Positions 18,155 to 26,085 of a DNA stretch of 64,000 bases are shown piece after piece. Every line of letters begins with the position of its first letter. Position 1 is the stretch's first letter. Under the pieces are notes generated by a model that did no database searches, was not told the DNA's origin, and saw nothing but the letters and a program-made list of their open reading frames with translations. Both the position numbers and the translations under genes were made by a program. The DNA comes from Hyphomicrobiales bacterium (GTDB taxonomy: Bacteria > Pseudomonadota > Alphaproteobacteria > Rhizobiales > Rhizobiaceae), in assembly GCA_900468535.1 (NCBI GenBank), contig UBTY01000029.1, positions 3,276 through 67,275 of the forward strand, written 5' to 3'.

Positions 18155-18421
18155 ATGTCAGAACGCACAACAGAATCTGAGATTACCTTTTCTCGTCCTT
18201 TTGCCCTAAGCGCTCTGGTCGTCCCGCTCGATGCGGGCACCTACCGAGTGATAGTAGATGAAGAATTGATAGAAGGACTGTCATTTCCCGCTTACCGAAG
18301 AACTGCAACGCATATCGAAATACCAGCCGTGGGCGTCAGTATCGGGACAAGGCAATTGTTGCAGGTTCATCCGCAGGACTTGGAGTCGGCAATCAAGAAG
18401 GATGCCGAGGGTAAGGAATAG
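18155..18421 (+). CDS. Hypothetical protein, 88 aa
   Basis: A small soluble protein with strand-rich content (LVVPLDAGTYRVIVDEELIEG). It ends with a charged helix. The ATG follows TGAGG by a few bases. No family recognised; it lies in the small-gene run of the transposon cargo. Confidence 0.55.
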   Translation: MSERTTESEITFSRPFALSALVVPLDAGTYRVIVDEELIEGLSFPAYRRTATHIEIPAVGVSIGTRQLLQVHPQDLESAIKKDAEGKE

Positions 18422-18466
18422 CGAGCGGCCCCTTACGGTACCTTATTTACAAAGGATTGCGGCCTT

Positions 18467-18643
18467 ATGGTTTCTCGGGCTGGTCGAAGGATAATGGTGG
18501 CCGCTTTGGCAATTGGGCTCGCTCTCGCGGTCCTTTATAGATTGAGCAGCCCGTACGATGCTCATGGAGAAACCAATGGCGCAGCAGGCCCCTGGATCTC
18601 GCGTGCGACAGGACAGGTCCCGGCCACCGCGACGTTCAAGTGA
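18467..18643 (+). CDS. Small membrane protein, 58 aa
   Basis: ATG at 18467, with AAGGA about 11 bases upstream, stop TGA at 18641. Residues 9-24 (IMVAALAIGLALAVLY) form a single membrane segment or an uncleaved signal anchor, followed by a polar tail that would face the periplasm. Function unknown. Confidence 0.5.
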   Translation: MVSRAGRRIMVAALAIGLALAVLYRLSSPYDAHGETNGAAGPWISRATGQVPATATFK

Positions 18644-18668
18644 CGGCCGCAACTGAGGAGAGCAGCAA

Positions 18669-18869
18669 ATGACTGCCACGAAGGCTCAACAGTCTCGTTC
18701 GTCCAGATCGGCCAGGGTCTGGACAATAAGTGATTTTGCCAAACGCTTCCGGCTTGACCCGCTTGAAGAGAAACGACTGCTGAAGCTGTTGGGGCCAACT
18801 GCGACAGAGCGCCAGCTTCTTCTCAACGCCGGAAGAAGGCCGCTGAACCCCGCCGGGGACCTTGGATGA
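18669..18869 (+). CDS. Hypothetical small protein, 66 aa
   Basis: GAGGAG upstream of the ATG supports this start. The core VWTISDFAKRFRLDPLEEKRLLKLLG looks like a compact helical domain, perhaps DNA- or protein-binding, but no family can be named. It lies 25 bp after the 58-aa membrane protein gene and is likely co-transcribed with it. Confidence 0.5.
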   Translation: MTATKAQQSRSSRSARVWTISDFAKRFRLDPLEEKRLLKLLGPTATERQLLLNAGRRPLNPAGDLG

Positions 18870-18989
18870 AGAAGGCACAAACGTGCATGCGATGAATATC
18901 GCGTCGGCGACTTCATCCAAGCCGAGATGGACAGCGATGTCGCATGTGCTCTCGATACTTGCTTCGCCAAGTCTGAAGGATCAGAATCG

Positions 18990-19301
18990 ATGTGCCCCAC
19001 GCCCGAGGAACGAAAAACACTTAGACGCGTCCTCAAGCGGGCTGACTACGCTACTTCTGAGATGCAAGCGACCGAAGGTGATCGGCACTTGCAGGAGGTC
19101 GCTGTCATTCGTCGGATTGAGGCCGCAACTATCCCGACCGGCAATTATCCGGCGTCCAAACGGCAAAGACTGAACGCGGACTCTGCGGCTGTTTCAGCTT
19201 GGGAAAATGAGGGAGGGTCCGTGCTACGGCCGAAGCCAAAAACGTCCGCAAGAAGGCTAAGCCGTTCACACGGAGTAAATTCCGATGAACCGATACGATA
19301 A
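18990..19301 (+). CDS. Hypothetical protein, 103 aa
   Basis: The ATG at 18990 has AAGGA nine bases upstream and is preferred to an earlier ATG at 18927 that lacks one. The sequence is charged (TPEERKTLRRVLKRADYATS) with a Ser/Pro-rich tail that may be disordered. No family recognised; it may not be a functional gene. Confidence 0.35.
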   Translation: MCPTPEERKTLRRVLKRADYATSEMQATEGDRHLQEVAVIRRIEAATIPTGNYPASKRQRLNADSAAVSAWENEGGSVLRPKPKTSARRLSRSHGVNSDEPIR

Positions 19302-19328
19302 GCCGAACTTCATGAAGGGATTCCCGAA

Positions 19329-19691
19329 ATGTACAATGCCAAGCGCGATGGTTACGGGAACGGCGCAAACCTTGCCATTCAGTCCATGGGCGAGATCGAA
19401 GGCCGTATGACGGTACTGGAGGTTGTCGCAATGACCTCGTTGAGCCTCCTCATCAAAGATGGTGACAAACATGCAGCCCAACAGGCGCTGTCAGCCATTC
19501 GCCGTGCGATGCGGTTGAAATGCGAAGACATCAAGCTGTCGTCCTTGGATGCCGATTCTGCGATTGCATATGCGCAGGAGCTTTTCGAGGCAACTTTCGA
19601 AAACATGGGCCGGGAAGAAGCAACGAAAACCATTGCACCTTCGAGCAAACGCCAAGGCTCGCGCCGTTCCATACCCGCGTTTCAGAGCTAG
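19329..19691 (+). CDS. Hypothetical protein, 120 aa
   Basis: A helical soluble protein, with MGEIEGRMTVLEVVAMTSLS and DKHAAQQALSAIRRAMRLK the clearest helices. The C-terminus is basic. No catalytic motif is visible and no family recognised. It lies 12 bp before the flavin-binding gene and is probably co-transcribed with it. Confidence 0.5.
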   Translation: MYNAKRDGYGNGANLAIQSMGEIEGRMTVLEVVAMTSLSLLIKDGDKHAAQQALSAIRRAMRLKCEDIKLSSLDADSAIAYAQELFEATFENMGREEATKTIAPSSKRQGSRRSIPAFQS

Positions 19692-19703
19692 GAGGATCAT
19701 AAA

Positions 19704-20150
19704 TTGGGCGTTCGAGAAATGACTGACCGCGAAAGCCGGGAGGTCGTTGCCCACCAAAATGTTGGGCATCTTGCCTGTGTCCGCGACAATCGACCTTACG
19801 TCGTGCCCGTCCACTATGCGTTCGATGGAGAAAAGCTCTATGTCTTTTCCCTGGCGGGGCAAAAGGTAGATTGGATGCGGAGCAATCCGAACGCTTGCCT
19901 TCAGGTGGAGGAAAGCGGGGAACATCACCGTTGGAGGAGCGTCCTCGTTCAAGGGACCTACGAGGAACTGCCGGACACTTCGGAGCGGCACAACGAACGT
20001 CTTTACGCCTGGTCCCTATTACAAAAGCGGCCATTGTGGTGGGAGCCCGGATCCTCCAAGCCCGGCGCCGACTCGGAGGGTAAGGAAGCTCCGATCTTCT
20101 TCAGTATCTCGATTGCTCAGATATCTGGCAGGGAATTGGTCGCGTCTTGA
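19704..20150 (+). CDS. Pyridoxamine 5'-phosphate oxidase family flavin-binding protein
   Basis: A 148-aa split-barrel protein: ACVRDNRPYVVPVHYAFDGE, then LYVFSLAGQKVDWMRSNPN and VLVQGTYEELPD, all typical of small PPOX-family FMN-binding proteins. These bind flavin or related cofactors; the substrate is unknown here. The TTG at 19704 has AGGAGG eight bases upstream; an ATG five codons later is an alternative start. Confidence 0.8.
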   Translation: MGVREMTDRESREVVAHQNVGHLACVRDNRPYVVPVHYAFDGEKLYVFSLAGQKVDWMRSNPNACLQVEESGEHHRWRSVLVQGTYEELPDTSERHNERLYAWSLLQKRPLWWEPGSSKPGADSEGKEAPIFFSISIAQISGRELVAS

Positions 20151-20200
20151 ATGGCGCTTACGCCCTGAAGTCGCGGCCAGTTTGTACATCTGGAGGAGAT

Positions 20201-20218
20201 CATGTCTGTAGAGACATG
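20201..20218. repeat. Perfect short hairpin
   Basis: CATGTCT-gtag-AGACATG, a seven-base perfect inverted repeat with a four-base loop, 50 bp after the flavin-binding gene. There is no T-run, so a simple terminator is not evident. Confidence 0.4.
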
Positions 20219-20344
20219 AGCGCGAGATATTTGCGCAGGAAATTTCGCTTGGTGCCAATCGTTACCTGGGAAAGCCCTTCTAGCCGCTGACGCAGCGAAA
20301 GCAAGCGGTATTCCGGCGACTGATTTCACGAAGGGAAATTACCC

Positions 20345-20650
20345 GCGATTCAAAATCAGTCATTCGACGAGAAGCTCTCCTCGGCTCAACGATTGGCAGA
20401 CAAGGTAGCGAAATTCGGCGGTTCTTGGACACTCATTGCAATTTTCGCCGCTGCGCTCGCCATCTGGGTAGCGGTCAATCTGATCGCAGCCTCGCACGCC
20501 TTCGAACCCTACCCGGTCATATTCCTGAACCTTATCCTCTCCATGCTGGCCGCCGTTCAAGCGCCCGTCACCATGATGAGCCAGAACCGGCACTCTGCTA
20601 AGGACCGCGTCGACGCGTCCTAGGATTACGAGGTCAATCTGAGAAATCAT
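20345..20650 (+). pseudogene. DUF1003 protein, 5'-truncated with in-frame stop
   Basis: The frame reads SFDEKLSSAQRLADKVAKFG, then two membrane segments (LIAIFAAALAIWVAVNLI and VIFLNLILSMLAAVQAPVT), then MMSQNRHSAKDRVD: the DUF1003 core. A TAG at 20621 interrupts it, yet the next in-frame codons read DYEVNLR, exactly the expected DUF1003 continuation. No ATG start with a normal N-terminal part is present. The gene is therefore broken at both ends. Confidence 0.75.
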
Positions 20651-20773
20651 GGTGTAGTTTCCGATGATTTACCGGACGCAATTCCAATTCGATGCCGGAC
20701 AGTTTTTCAACGTAAGCAGTGCGGCTGGGACAGCAACCTTGGCGTGCACCTCCTTTTGAACGTGAGGAGATGG

Positions 20774-21010
20774 CATGTCGAAGAGACGAAGGCTGACCAT
20801 GAGATAACGACGACATTGCGTCGACTGCGATCAGACGGCGTGAGCGTTCGCGATATTGCCGATCTGCTCGGGATTGCCCGCAGCACGGTGCAGGACGGGA
20901 TTGGGCGAGCTGCGACGGCAGCGCTGTCCTGGCTTTTGCCTGCCGATCTGACTGACGACGTCCTGAAAGGCAAACTTTTCTCCAGGCAAGGCACCACACA
21001 AGGGGTGCGG
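20774..21010 (+). mobile_element. istA: IS21-family istA 5' remnant
   Basis: The plus strand reads SVRDIADLLGIARSTVQDGI and then LLPADLTDDVLKGKLF, the N-terminal helix-turn-helix region of an IS21 transposase. The probable native start MSKRRRLTMR is in a different frame, so the remnant is frameshifted as well as cut at its 3' end, where it meets a VirB4-type fragment. Confidence 0.7.
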
Positions 21011-21016
21011 CGACTA

Positions 21017-21113
21017 CCGGATGGCTGAGCATCTGCCATGCCTCGTCCAGAACGATGAGGCTTGGTGATCTATCGAGCCGCTTCTCAATGCGTCTAAAGA
21101 GATCGGCCAGCAC
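21017..21113 (-). pseudogene. VirB4/TrbE conjugation ATPase fragment
   Basis: The minus strand reads LFRRIEKRLDRSPSLIVLDE followed by AWQMLSHPV, the Walker B region of VirB4/TrbE-type conjugation ATPases. Only about 32 residues remain. It shows that a conjugation gene was once at this place or was carried in by the element. Confidence 0.65.
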
Positions 21114-21350
21114 TGGACGAGATTACGCTCGCCCATATACATCAGCTGCTCGACCTCTAAGCACTTGAAGCGCCGAAGCCTCGGCGATCTTCTTCTGCAT
21201 CGAAGATGCAGACCATCAGCCTTCTACAGTACAACGGTGCAGAGCGCATCTTTGATCTCTCGCATCTGAACGCCGCTTACAAAATCCGTAGCGAACGACT
21301 TGGCGCCGACACCACCCTGTCCTTTATTTCCGTCACCTCAGCCATAAAAC
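21114..21350. other. Unassigned DNA before the right transposon end
   Basis: About 240 bp between the VirB4-type fragment and the terminal repeat. I see no gene, only short frames on both strands; probably further degenerate mobile-element DNA. Confidence 0.35.
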
Positions 21351-21388
21351 CTTAGCGGGTATTATTGCAGAGATTCCCAAAGTGCCCC
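21351..21388 (-). repeat. Right terminal inverted repeat of the Tn3-family element
   Basis: 38 bp that on the minus strand begin GGGGCACTTTGGG and end ATAATACCCGCTAAG, matching the left end at about 31 of 38 positions. It fixes the right border of the transposon. Confidence 0.85.
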
Positions 21389-21441
21389 TTCGTTGCACGA
21401 TCACGATCCCAGTGTCCGAGAGCAATTAGAAGGAGCCGCAT

Positions 21442-21819
21442 ATGGATAGCGAAGCGCTGAAAGGTCTTACCATTCTCGTCGCTGAGGACGAGTACATGAT
21501 CGCGACCGACCTCACACAGGAACTCGTTCGCGCTGGCGTTCGGGTCCTCGGACCCGTCCCGTCGCTAGAGGGTGCTATGGACCTCATCGAGGATGCAGAC
21601 CACATCGATGGTGCTATCCTTGACGTCAACCTTCAAGGCGAGAACGTCTTTCCGGCTGCGGAAATGCTTGAGAAACAAGGCGTGCCGTTCCTGTTCGCGA
21701 CAGGCTACGACAAGTCCGTAATTCCGCCGCGATTCAAGGACGTCACGAGATGCGAGAAGCCCATAGGCTCAAAACATCTAAGTCACTTGCTCACGACAAT
21801 GATCAGCGAGACACGTTGA
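21442..21819 (+). CDS. Single-domain response regulator
   Basis: A 125-aa receiver domain: VAEDEYMIATDL, the phospho-acceptor in GAILDVNLQGE, Thr in LFATGYD and Lys in CEKPIG. It is of the same subgroup as the regulator at 10403, about half of its positions matching by eye. It lies just outside the right end of the transposon and may have belonged to the same signalling cluster before the insertion. Confidence 0.88.
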   Translation: MDSEALKGLTILVAEDEYMIATDLTQELVRAGVRVLGPVPSLEGAMDLIEDADHIDGAILDVNLQGENVFPAAEMLEKQGVPFLFATGYDKSVIPPRFKDVTRCEKPIGSKHLSHLLTTMISETR

Positions 21820-22003
21820 CGCCAAAGCCCATGCCGCCCCATGGCGGATAGCGCGCAGTGCCGTTCTCGATACGCGGTGCCAGAGGATCTGGTTCACCAA
21901 ATGGCGGCGTTCCTGAGGCGTGCCAGACCCCTGCGCTTCCGGCTCGCGTGAGCATCAGACAGGCGATCGGTCCTGACTGCCTGCTACCTCCGAAGCTGGT
22001 CAT
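21803..22003 (-). CDS. Possible small protein coupled to the first integrase gene
   Basis: A 66-aa frame whose ATG overlaps the integrase stop (TGATG), so it could be translated by coupling. The sequence is rich in Gly and Pro and has no family likeness. It overlaps the response regulator at 21442 end to end on the opposite strand. Weak call. Confidence 0.25.
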   Translation of the reverse strand: MTSFGGSRQSGPIACLMLTRAGSAGVWHASGTPPFGEPDPLAPRIENGTARYPPWGGMGFGVNVSR

Positions 22004-23157
22004 CAGAGGAGGCGTGCTGCCCGGCCACTCCGCCTCGTCGCGTTATTATAGTAGCTCGACGCCTGCTGAACGGAGCGATGTCTTGATTGCTCCATCGCTT
22101 CCGGCAGCGGTATACCCCGATTGGCCGCCTCGGTCAGATAGCCTGACCGCAGCCCGTGCGCCGAAAACTCCCCCGGCTCCAACCCGGCCATCTCCGCCCG
22201 CTGCTTCAGAATCGCGTTGACCGACTGCGCATCGAGCGCTCGGCGCGAGACGGTGCCCCACCTTCCGATCCCCCGGAACACGCTGCTTTTGTCGATCTTG
22301 GCGGCCGCCAGCCAGGAATTCAACGCATTGACGGGCCGGCCGGTGAGATAGACGACATCATCCTGCTCGCCGGTCGTCGTTTTGGTGCGGCCGAGATGAA
22401 TAGCGAGAGAGGGGAGGGGAGGGCCGCCCTCGATCTCGATCGGAGCTTCCTCGGTCAGCTGTTCCAGGCGAAGGCCTGCGATCTCGCTGCGCCGGCGGCC
22501 GCCGGAGGCAAAGGCGACCATCAGAATCGCCCGATCCCTAATGTCGCGCAGGGTATCGGTCGCGCAGGTCGCCAGCAGTTTTGCCAGCACGTCGCCGGTC
22601 ACCGCCTTGACACTTTTGCGACGGCGCTGTCTCGGCACGGCGCGCACTGCCAGACGAATGGCGGATTTAAGGGCAGGGGAGGCGAAGGCGCCGTCGAGAC
22701 CGCGCCATCTGGTCAGCGTCGACCAGTTCGCCAGTCGCCGGCGCACGGTGGTCGGCGCGTGCGGGCCAGTGGATTTCAGGAAGCCTTGGCGCCGGAGGTT
22801 GTCGTCGACCTCGTGCGGCATGCCGTGATCGGGATCGGCCGCGCGCCTTTCCGGATCCCACAGGTGATGGGCGACAAACTTCAGGAGCAGCGCTTCAGGC
22901 GCCGGCCAGGGCAAGGAACGTCCGGTCGCGGCCAGGCCCCAGGCCTCGATATAAGCGAGATCGGAGGTGAGTGCTCGCAGCGTGTTGTCGCCCATGCCCT
23001 GGTTGACGAGGTGGCGCAGCGTCTCGACGTCGCGGTCGGTGAGCAGCTCGGCGAGTTCGTCGCGGCGTTCCATCGGCAGGACCGCGGCGATGGTGTCGAG
23101 TTCTTCGGCGCGGCGCTCGACGCTGGACAGGGTGGCGGATTTCTTTGAAGCCGCCAT
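22003..23157 (-). CDS. Tyrosine recombinase (phage-type integrase), copy A
   Basis: A 384-aa tyrosine recombinase. The catalytic residues are visible as Arg in SGGRRRSEIAGLRLEQL, His/Arg in FSAHGLRSGYLTE and His in MEQSRHRSVQQASSYYNNAT with the nucleophilic Tyr near the end. The N-terminal core-binding part is present. It is about 88-90% identical by eye to copy B (27996-29144), in the same orientation. Its ATG overlaps the stop of an upstream DUF7673-type remnant. Confidence 0.9.
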   Translation of the reverse strand: MAASKKSATLSSVERRAEELDTIAAVLPMERRDELAELLTDRDVETLRHLVNQGMGDNTLRALTSDLAYIEAWGLAATGRSLPWPAPEALLLKFVAHHLWDPERRAADPDHGMPHEVDDNLRRQGFLKSTGPHAPTTVRRRLANWSTLTRWRGLDGAFASPALKSAIRLAVRAVPRQRRRKSVKAVTGDVLAKLLATCATDTLRDIRDRAILMVAFASGGRRRSEIAGLRLEQLTEEAPIEIEGGPPLPSLAIHLGRTKTTTGEQDDVVYLTGRPVNALNSWLAAAKIDKSSVFRGIGRWGTVSRRALDAQSVNAILKQRAEMAGLEPGEFSAHGLRSGYLTEAANRGIPLPEAMEQSRHRSVQQASSYYNNATRRSGRAARLL

Positions 23158-23480
23158 CAGTCGATCTCGACATGCGGCCGCCAGCGGCGGATGATTTCAA
23201 CGATTTCCGCCTTGTAGGCATCCGGATAGGACAGCGTCTCCTCGCGGGCGATATAGGTGAAGACGGTGATCATGTCCTCGCAGATCTCTGGATCGAGATC
23301 GGCAAGGTCGGTGAGGTCGAAACCGCCATGCACCTCGGCGTTCCACCAGGCGAGCAGGAAATTGGCGACGCGCCGGCTCTGCCCGGTATCGCGGTGCGCG
23401 ACGTTGAGCAGCTTTTCGAGGGCGAAACGGACGCGATCTTCCGTGGCTGGGTGCCTTTGCGCAGCGTGATTTGGTCCAGA
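23157..23480 (-). pseudogene. DUF7673-family remnant without a start
   Basis: The minus strand reads LEKLLNVAHRDTGQSRRVAN, then FLLAWWNAEVHGGFDLTDL, IARE and a C-terminal RRWRPHVEID. This matches the layout of a small rhizobial DUF7673 protein that often precedes integrases. No start codon with a ribosome site exists before the frame closes at 23481. The 5' end was probably lost when the ars segment came in. Its stop overlaps the integrase start. Confidence 0.55.
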
Positions 23481-23580
23481 TTAGGGGTGTCGGCGGTCCC
23501 AATCGAGCGGATTCTATCTCGCTGATTCTAAAGAACAAGGCATTCTCCCAATTCGCCGGACTCACCCTAATTGGGCGGAC

Positions 23581-24105
23581 TCAGGAGGAACAGCACGAGC
23601 CTGCCTGTTGTTTTGGAGCACAGCACGCCGAGGCCTTCTGGTTTTCTTCCGCGAGCCATCGATCGCGCGGCTTACAGCTAGCTGGCCGCGGTACCAAGTC
23701 GACATGCACTGCGCCGCTGCGCAGGGTAGGGATCGCTGCACAGTAAAGCTGCATCGGCCGCACGCCGTCACTGACTTCGAAGGTCAGCTTTGCCGATCCA
23801 TCCAGCCGCAAATGCTCCGACACTTTGCGGATGATTGCGGCGAACTTTCCTGCTGGCATGTGAGTGCGGTTGTCCTCATCGATGTCCCACAGCTGGACGA
23901 AGATTTCCGACCACTCCTCGTGCTCGGCGCCGCAGTCGAGCGCTGCGAACTGTCCCGCCTTCACCTCGGTCACGTGATAACCACCTTTCGCCGGCCGGCC
24001 ATCGTAGAAAAAGATCAGCGGCAGGTCCCGGACGCTGTCGATCGTGTCGAGCAAACGGCCAAGGCTGATGTCAGTTTCAAGCAGGGTCTTGTCGATCGCG
24101 TTCAT
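23581..24105 (-). CDS. DUF6428 family protein of the ars locus
   Basis: A 174-aa protein, start ATG at 24105 with GGAG eight bases upstream. It begins NAIDKTLLETDISLGRLLDT and contains GRPAKGGYHVTEVKAGQFAA and WSEIFVQLWD, the pattern of DUF6428 proteins found beside arsenic genes. The C-terminus ends in paired cysteines (SACCAPKQQAGSCCSS), which could bind arsenite or a metal. It is divergent from arsR and shares the same operator region. The biochemical role is unknown. Confidence 0.7.
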   Translation of the reverse strand: MNAIDKTLLETDISLGRLLDTIDSVRDLPLIFFYDGRPAKGGYHVTEVKAGQFAALDCGAEHEEWSEIFVQLWDIDEDNRTHMPAGKFAAIIRKVSEHLRLDGSAKLTFEVSDGVRPMQLYCAAIPTLRSGAVHVDLVPRPASCKPRDRWLAEENQKASACCAPKQQAGSCCSS

Positions 24106-24125
24106 TTGCGTTACTCCATGATTCA

Positions 24126-24149
24126 ATATTTCAAGGATTGTAGAAATAT
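24126..24149. promoter_or_regulatory. Candidate ArsR operator
   Basis: ATATTTC (24126-24132) and GAAATAT (24143-24149) form a perfect seven-base inverted repeat with a 10-base spacer. It lies between the divergent DUF6428 and arsR genes and reaches the arsR start codon, a usual site for ArsR autoregulation. Confidence 0.65.
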
Positions 24150-24504
24150 GGAAGAACGTCAAGCCCTCATGTCCTTCGCAGCGCTGTCGCAGGAAACCCG
24201 CCTGCACATCGTTCGGATGTTGGTCGTCGCCGGTCCGGACGGCATGGCCGCTGGGGCGATCGCCGAAAAGGCGGAGGTCTCTGCCTCGAACGTCTCGTTC
24301 CATCTCAAGGAACTGGAGCGCGCCGGTCTCATCAACCAGCAGCGGGAATCCCGCTCAATCATCTACACCGCCAACTATGATGGTCTCGGCGCTCTTCTCC
24401 GCTTCCTGATGGAAGACTGCTGCGCCGGCCATCCGGAAATCTGCGCACCAGCCGCAGAGGTCGCCGCTTGCTGCGCGCCGGCCCCGAAGGAGAGCCTGCA
24501 ATGA
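24148..24504 (+). CDS. arsR: Arsenic-responsive repressor ArsR
   Basis: A 118-aa winged-helix regulator with the ArsR/SmtB recognition helix ASNVSFHLKELERAGLI and a wing (QQRESRSIIYTAN). Cysteines lie near the C-terminus (DCCAGHPEIC and ACCAP), as in the C-terminal arsenite-binding type of ArsR, not in the DNA-binding helix as in the E. coli type. AAGGA precedes the ATG by ten bases. Its stop overlaps the arsN start. Confidence 0.9.
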   Translation: MEERQALMSFAALSQETRLHIVRMLVVAGPDGMAAGAIAEKAEVSASNVSFHLKELERAGLINQQRESRSIIYTANYDGLGALLRFLMEDCCAGHPEICAPAAEVAACCAPAPKESLQ

Positions 24505-24953
24505 TCGCGGCTCGCCATCAGCTCATCATGGAACCGACCGGCGGCGACAATGACGAGCTGCGTATGGCACTCGCCGCGGCCCACTTGCCGATCGACGACC
24601 TGACCGAGCCCGGGCGGACGTTCTTCCGATTTACGGATGGCGGCAAGACAGTTGGTTTTGGCGGTCTGGAGCTGTTCGACGGCTGCGCATTGCTGCGTTC
24701 TGTCGTCGTGCCTGCAGACAAACAGGGGAGGGGCTTCGGTCAGGCGATCACGCGGATGCTGCTCGATAAGGCGCACAGTGCCGATGCTGGCGCTGTGTAT
24801 CTGCTGACCGAGATGGCAGGGTCATTCTTTGAAGCGCTCGGATTCCGGGCAATCGCGCGCGACGCGGCGCCTGCGGCAATCCTGGCAACGCGCCAGGCCG
24901 CGAACCTATGCCCGGCCTCGGCCACGCTGATGGTCAAGGACCTGAAGGCATGA
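24501..24953 (+). CDS. arsN: ArsN-type GNAT N-acetyltransferase
   Basis: A 150-aa GNAT protein: VGFGGLELFDGCALLRSVVV, then the acetyl-CoA loop in DKQGRGFGQAITRMLL and the conserved FFEALGFR. In ars operons this position belongs to ArsN, which acetylates arsenic-containing amino acids such as arsinothricin in ArsN1, while ArsN2 is less clear. The ATG overlaps the arsR stop (ATGA). Confidence 0.8.
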   Translation: MIAARHQLIMEPTGGDNDELRMALAAAHLPIDDLTEPGRTFFRFTDGGKTVGFGGLELFDGCALLRSVVVPADKQGRGFGQAITRMLLDKAHSADAGAVYLLTEMAGSFFEALGFRAIARDAAPAAILATRQAANLCPASATLMVKDLKA

Positions 24954-25660
24954 CGTCGCACGCCTTTCCACGTTCACGGCGCGTAGCTGCCGAAGCACTG
25001 GGCACCGCCTTGCTCGTCGCGACGGTGGTCGGCTCGGGCATCATGGCGGACAAACTCACCGCCGATACGGCGCTCGCTCTGCTCGCGAATACATTGGCCA
25101 CCGGCGCGATCCTGGTGGTGCTGATCAGCCTGCTCGGACCGATTTCCGGCGCTCACTTCAATCCCGTGGTGACGCTGGTCTTCACGCTGCGCCGGGGGCT
25201 GAGCGTGAACCACGCCGTAGCCTACGGCCTGGCCCAAATCGCCGGCGGTATCGCTGGAACGCTTCTGGCCCACGCGATGTTCGAGCTGCCGTTGCTGCAA
25301 CTATCCAGCACGGTTCGCACGGGACCGGCGCAATGGCTCGCAGAATTGACCGCCACCTTTGGTCTGCTGCTCACCATCCTTGCCGGAATTCGGTTCCGTC
25401 CTAACGACGTGCCATGGCTGGTGGCACTCTACATCACCGCTGCCTACTGGTTCACGGCGTCAACGTCCTTCGCGAACCCGGCCGTCGCCATCGCGCGGTC
25501 GCTAACTGATACCTTCGCCGGAATCCGGCCCCTCGATCTGCCGGGGTTCATCATCGCCGAGACGCTCGGTGCGTTGCTGGCGCTCGTTTTGATCGGCTGG
25601 CTGCTGATGGAATCCCGGCCTTCTGAGAAACCTCTCCCGAAAACGGAAGTCTTGCTATGA
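24950..25660 (+). CDS. aqpS: Aquaglyceroporin AqpS (arsenite channel)
   Basis: A 236-aa MIP-family channel with six hydrophobic segments. The two pore motifs are ISGAHFNPVVT (NPV in place of NPA) and STSFANPAVAIAR (NPA). In Sinorhizobium meliloti the ars-linked AqpS lets arsenite leave the cell after ArsC reduces arsenate; this gene sits directly before arsC and overlaps it, as expected. The ATG overlaps the arsN stop. Confidence 0.88.
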   Translation: MTSHAFPRSRRVAAEALGTALLVATVVGSGIMADKLTADTALALLANTLATGAILVVLISLLGPISGAHFNPVVTLVFTLRRGLSVNHAVAYGLAQIAGGIAGTLLAHAMFELPLLQLSSTVRTGPAQWLAELTATFGLLLTILAGIRFRPNDVPWLVALYITAAYWFTASTSFANPAVAIARSLTDTFAGIRPLDLPGFIIAETLGALLALVLIGWLLMESRPSEKPLPKTEVLL

Positions 25661-26085
25661 CCATTGAAGTCACGATCTACCACAATCCCGCGTGTGGCAC
25701 CTCGCGCAACACGCTGGAGATGATCCGCAATGCCGGCATTGAGCCCACGGTGATCGAATACCTGGCAAACCCGCCCAGCCGCGATCAACTCGTCAGAATG
25801 ATCGCCGATGCAGGCCTTACCGTCCGTGAAGCCATCCGTGAAAAGGGCACGCCCTATGCGGAGCTGGGCCTCGATAACCCTGCCCTGACCGACGATCAGC
25901 TCCTCGACGCCATGCTGAAAAATCCGATCCTGATCAACCGGCCGTTCGTAATCACGCCCATGGGCACGCGCCTGGCACGCCCCTCCGAAGTGGTGCTGGA
26001 CATTCTGCCGGACACCCACAAGGGCGCATTCACCAAGGAAGACGGCGAACGGGTCCTGGATGCGGAGGGCAAGCGCATTGGCTGA
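25657..26085 (+). CDS. arsC: Arsenate reductase ArsC (glutaredoxin-dependent)
   Basis: A 142-aa protein of the Spx/ArsC thioredoxin-fold family. The active Cys lies in [13 protein letters not shown] near residue 13, and [11 protein letters not shown] and the basic region that binds arsenate follow. It reduces arsenate to arsenite using glutathione and glutaredoxin. The gene overlaps aqpS (ATGA) and arsH. Confidence 0.93.
   Translation: MTIEVTIYHNPACGTSRNTLEMIRNAGIEPTVIEYLANPPSRDQLVRMIADAGLTVREAIREKGTPYAELGLDNPALTDDQLLDAMLKNPILINRPFVITPMGTRLARPSEVVLDILPDTHKGAFTKEDGERVLDAEGKRIG

Larger units (their letters stand above)
11523..21388. mobile_element. Tn3-family transposon with signalling and small-gene cargo
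   Basis: A 9.87-kb element bounded by matching 38-bp inverted repeats that begin GGGG and end TAAG, as in Tn3. It holds tnpA and tnpR on the left, a res site after tnpR, and about 6 kb of cargo to the right. The cargo includes PAS-domain genes, small membrane-protein genes, a flavin-binding protein and remnants of IS21 and conjugation genes. The 5-bp flanks (TGATA left, TTCGT right) do not match, so no target duplication is visible. Either the element has rearranged or one end was changed after insertion. Confidence 0.85.

Noticed and set aside
11518-21393. Five-base target duplication of the Tn3-family element
   Set aside because: Left flank TGATA and right flank TTCGT differ, so no duplication is claimed.
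22156-23148. Long 330-aa plus-strand frame across integrase A
   Set aside because: Antisense to a clear tyrosine recombinase; composition is the mirror of the real gene.
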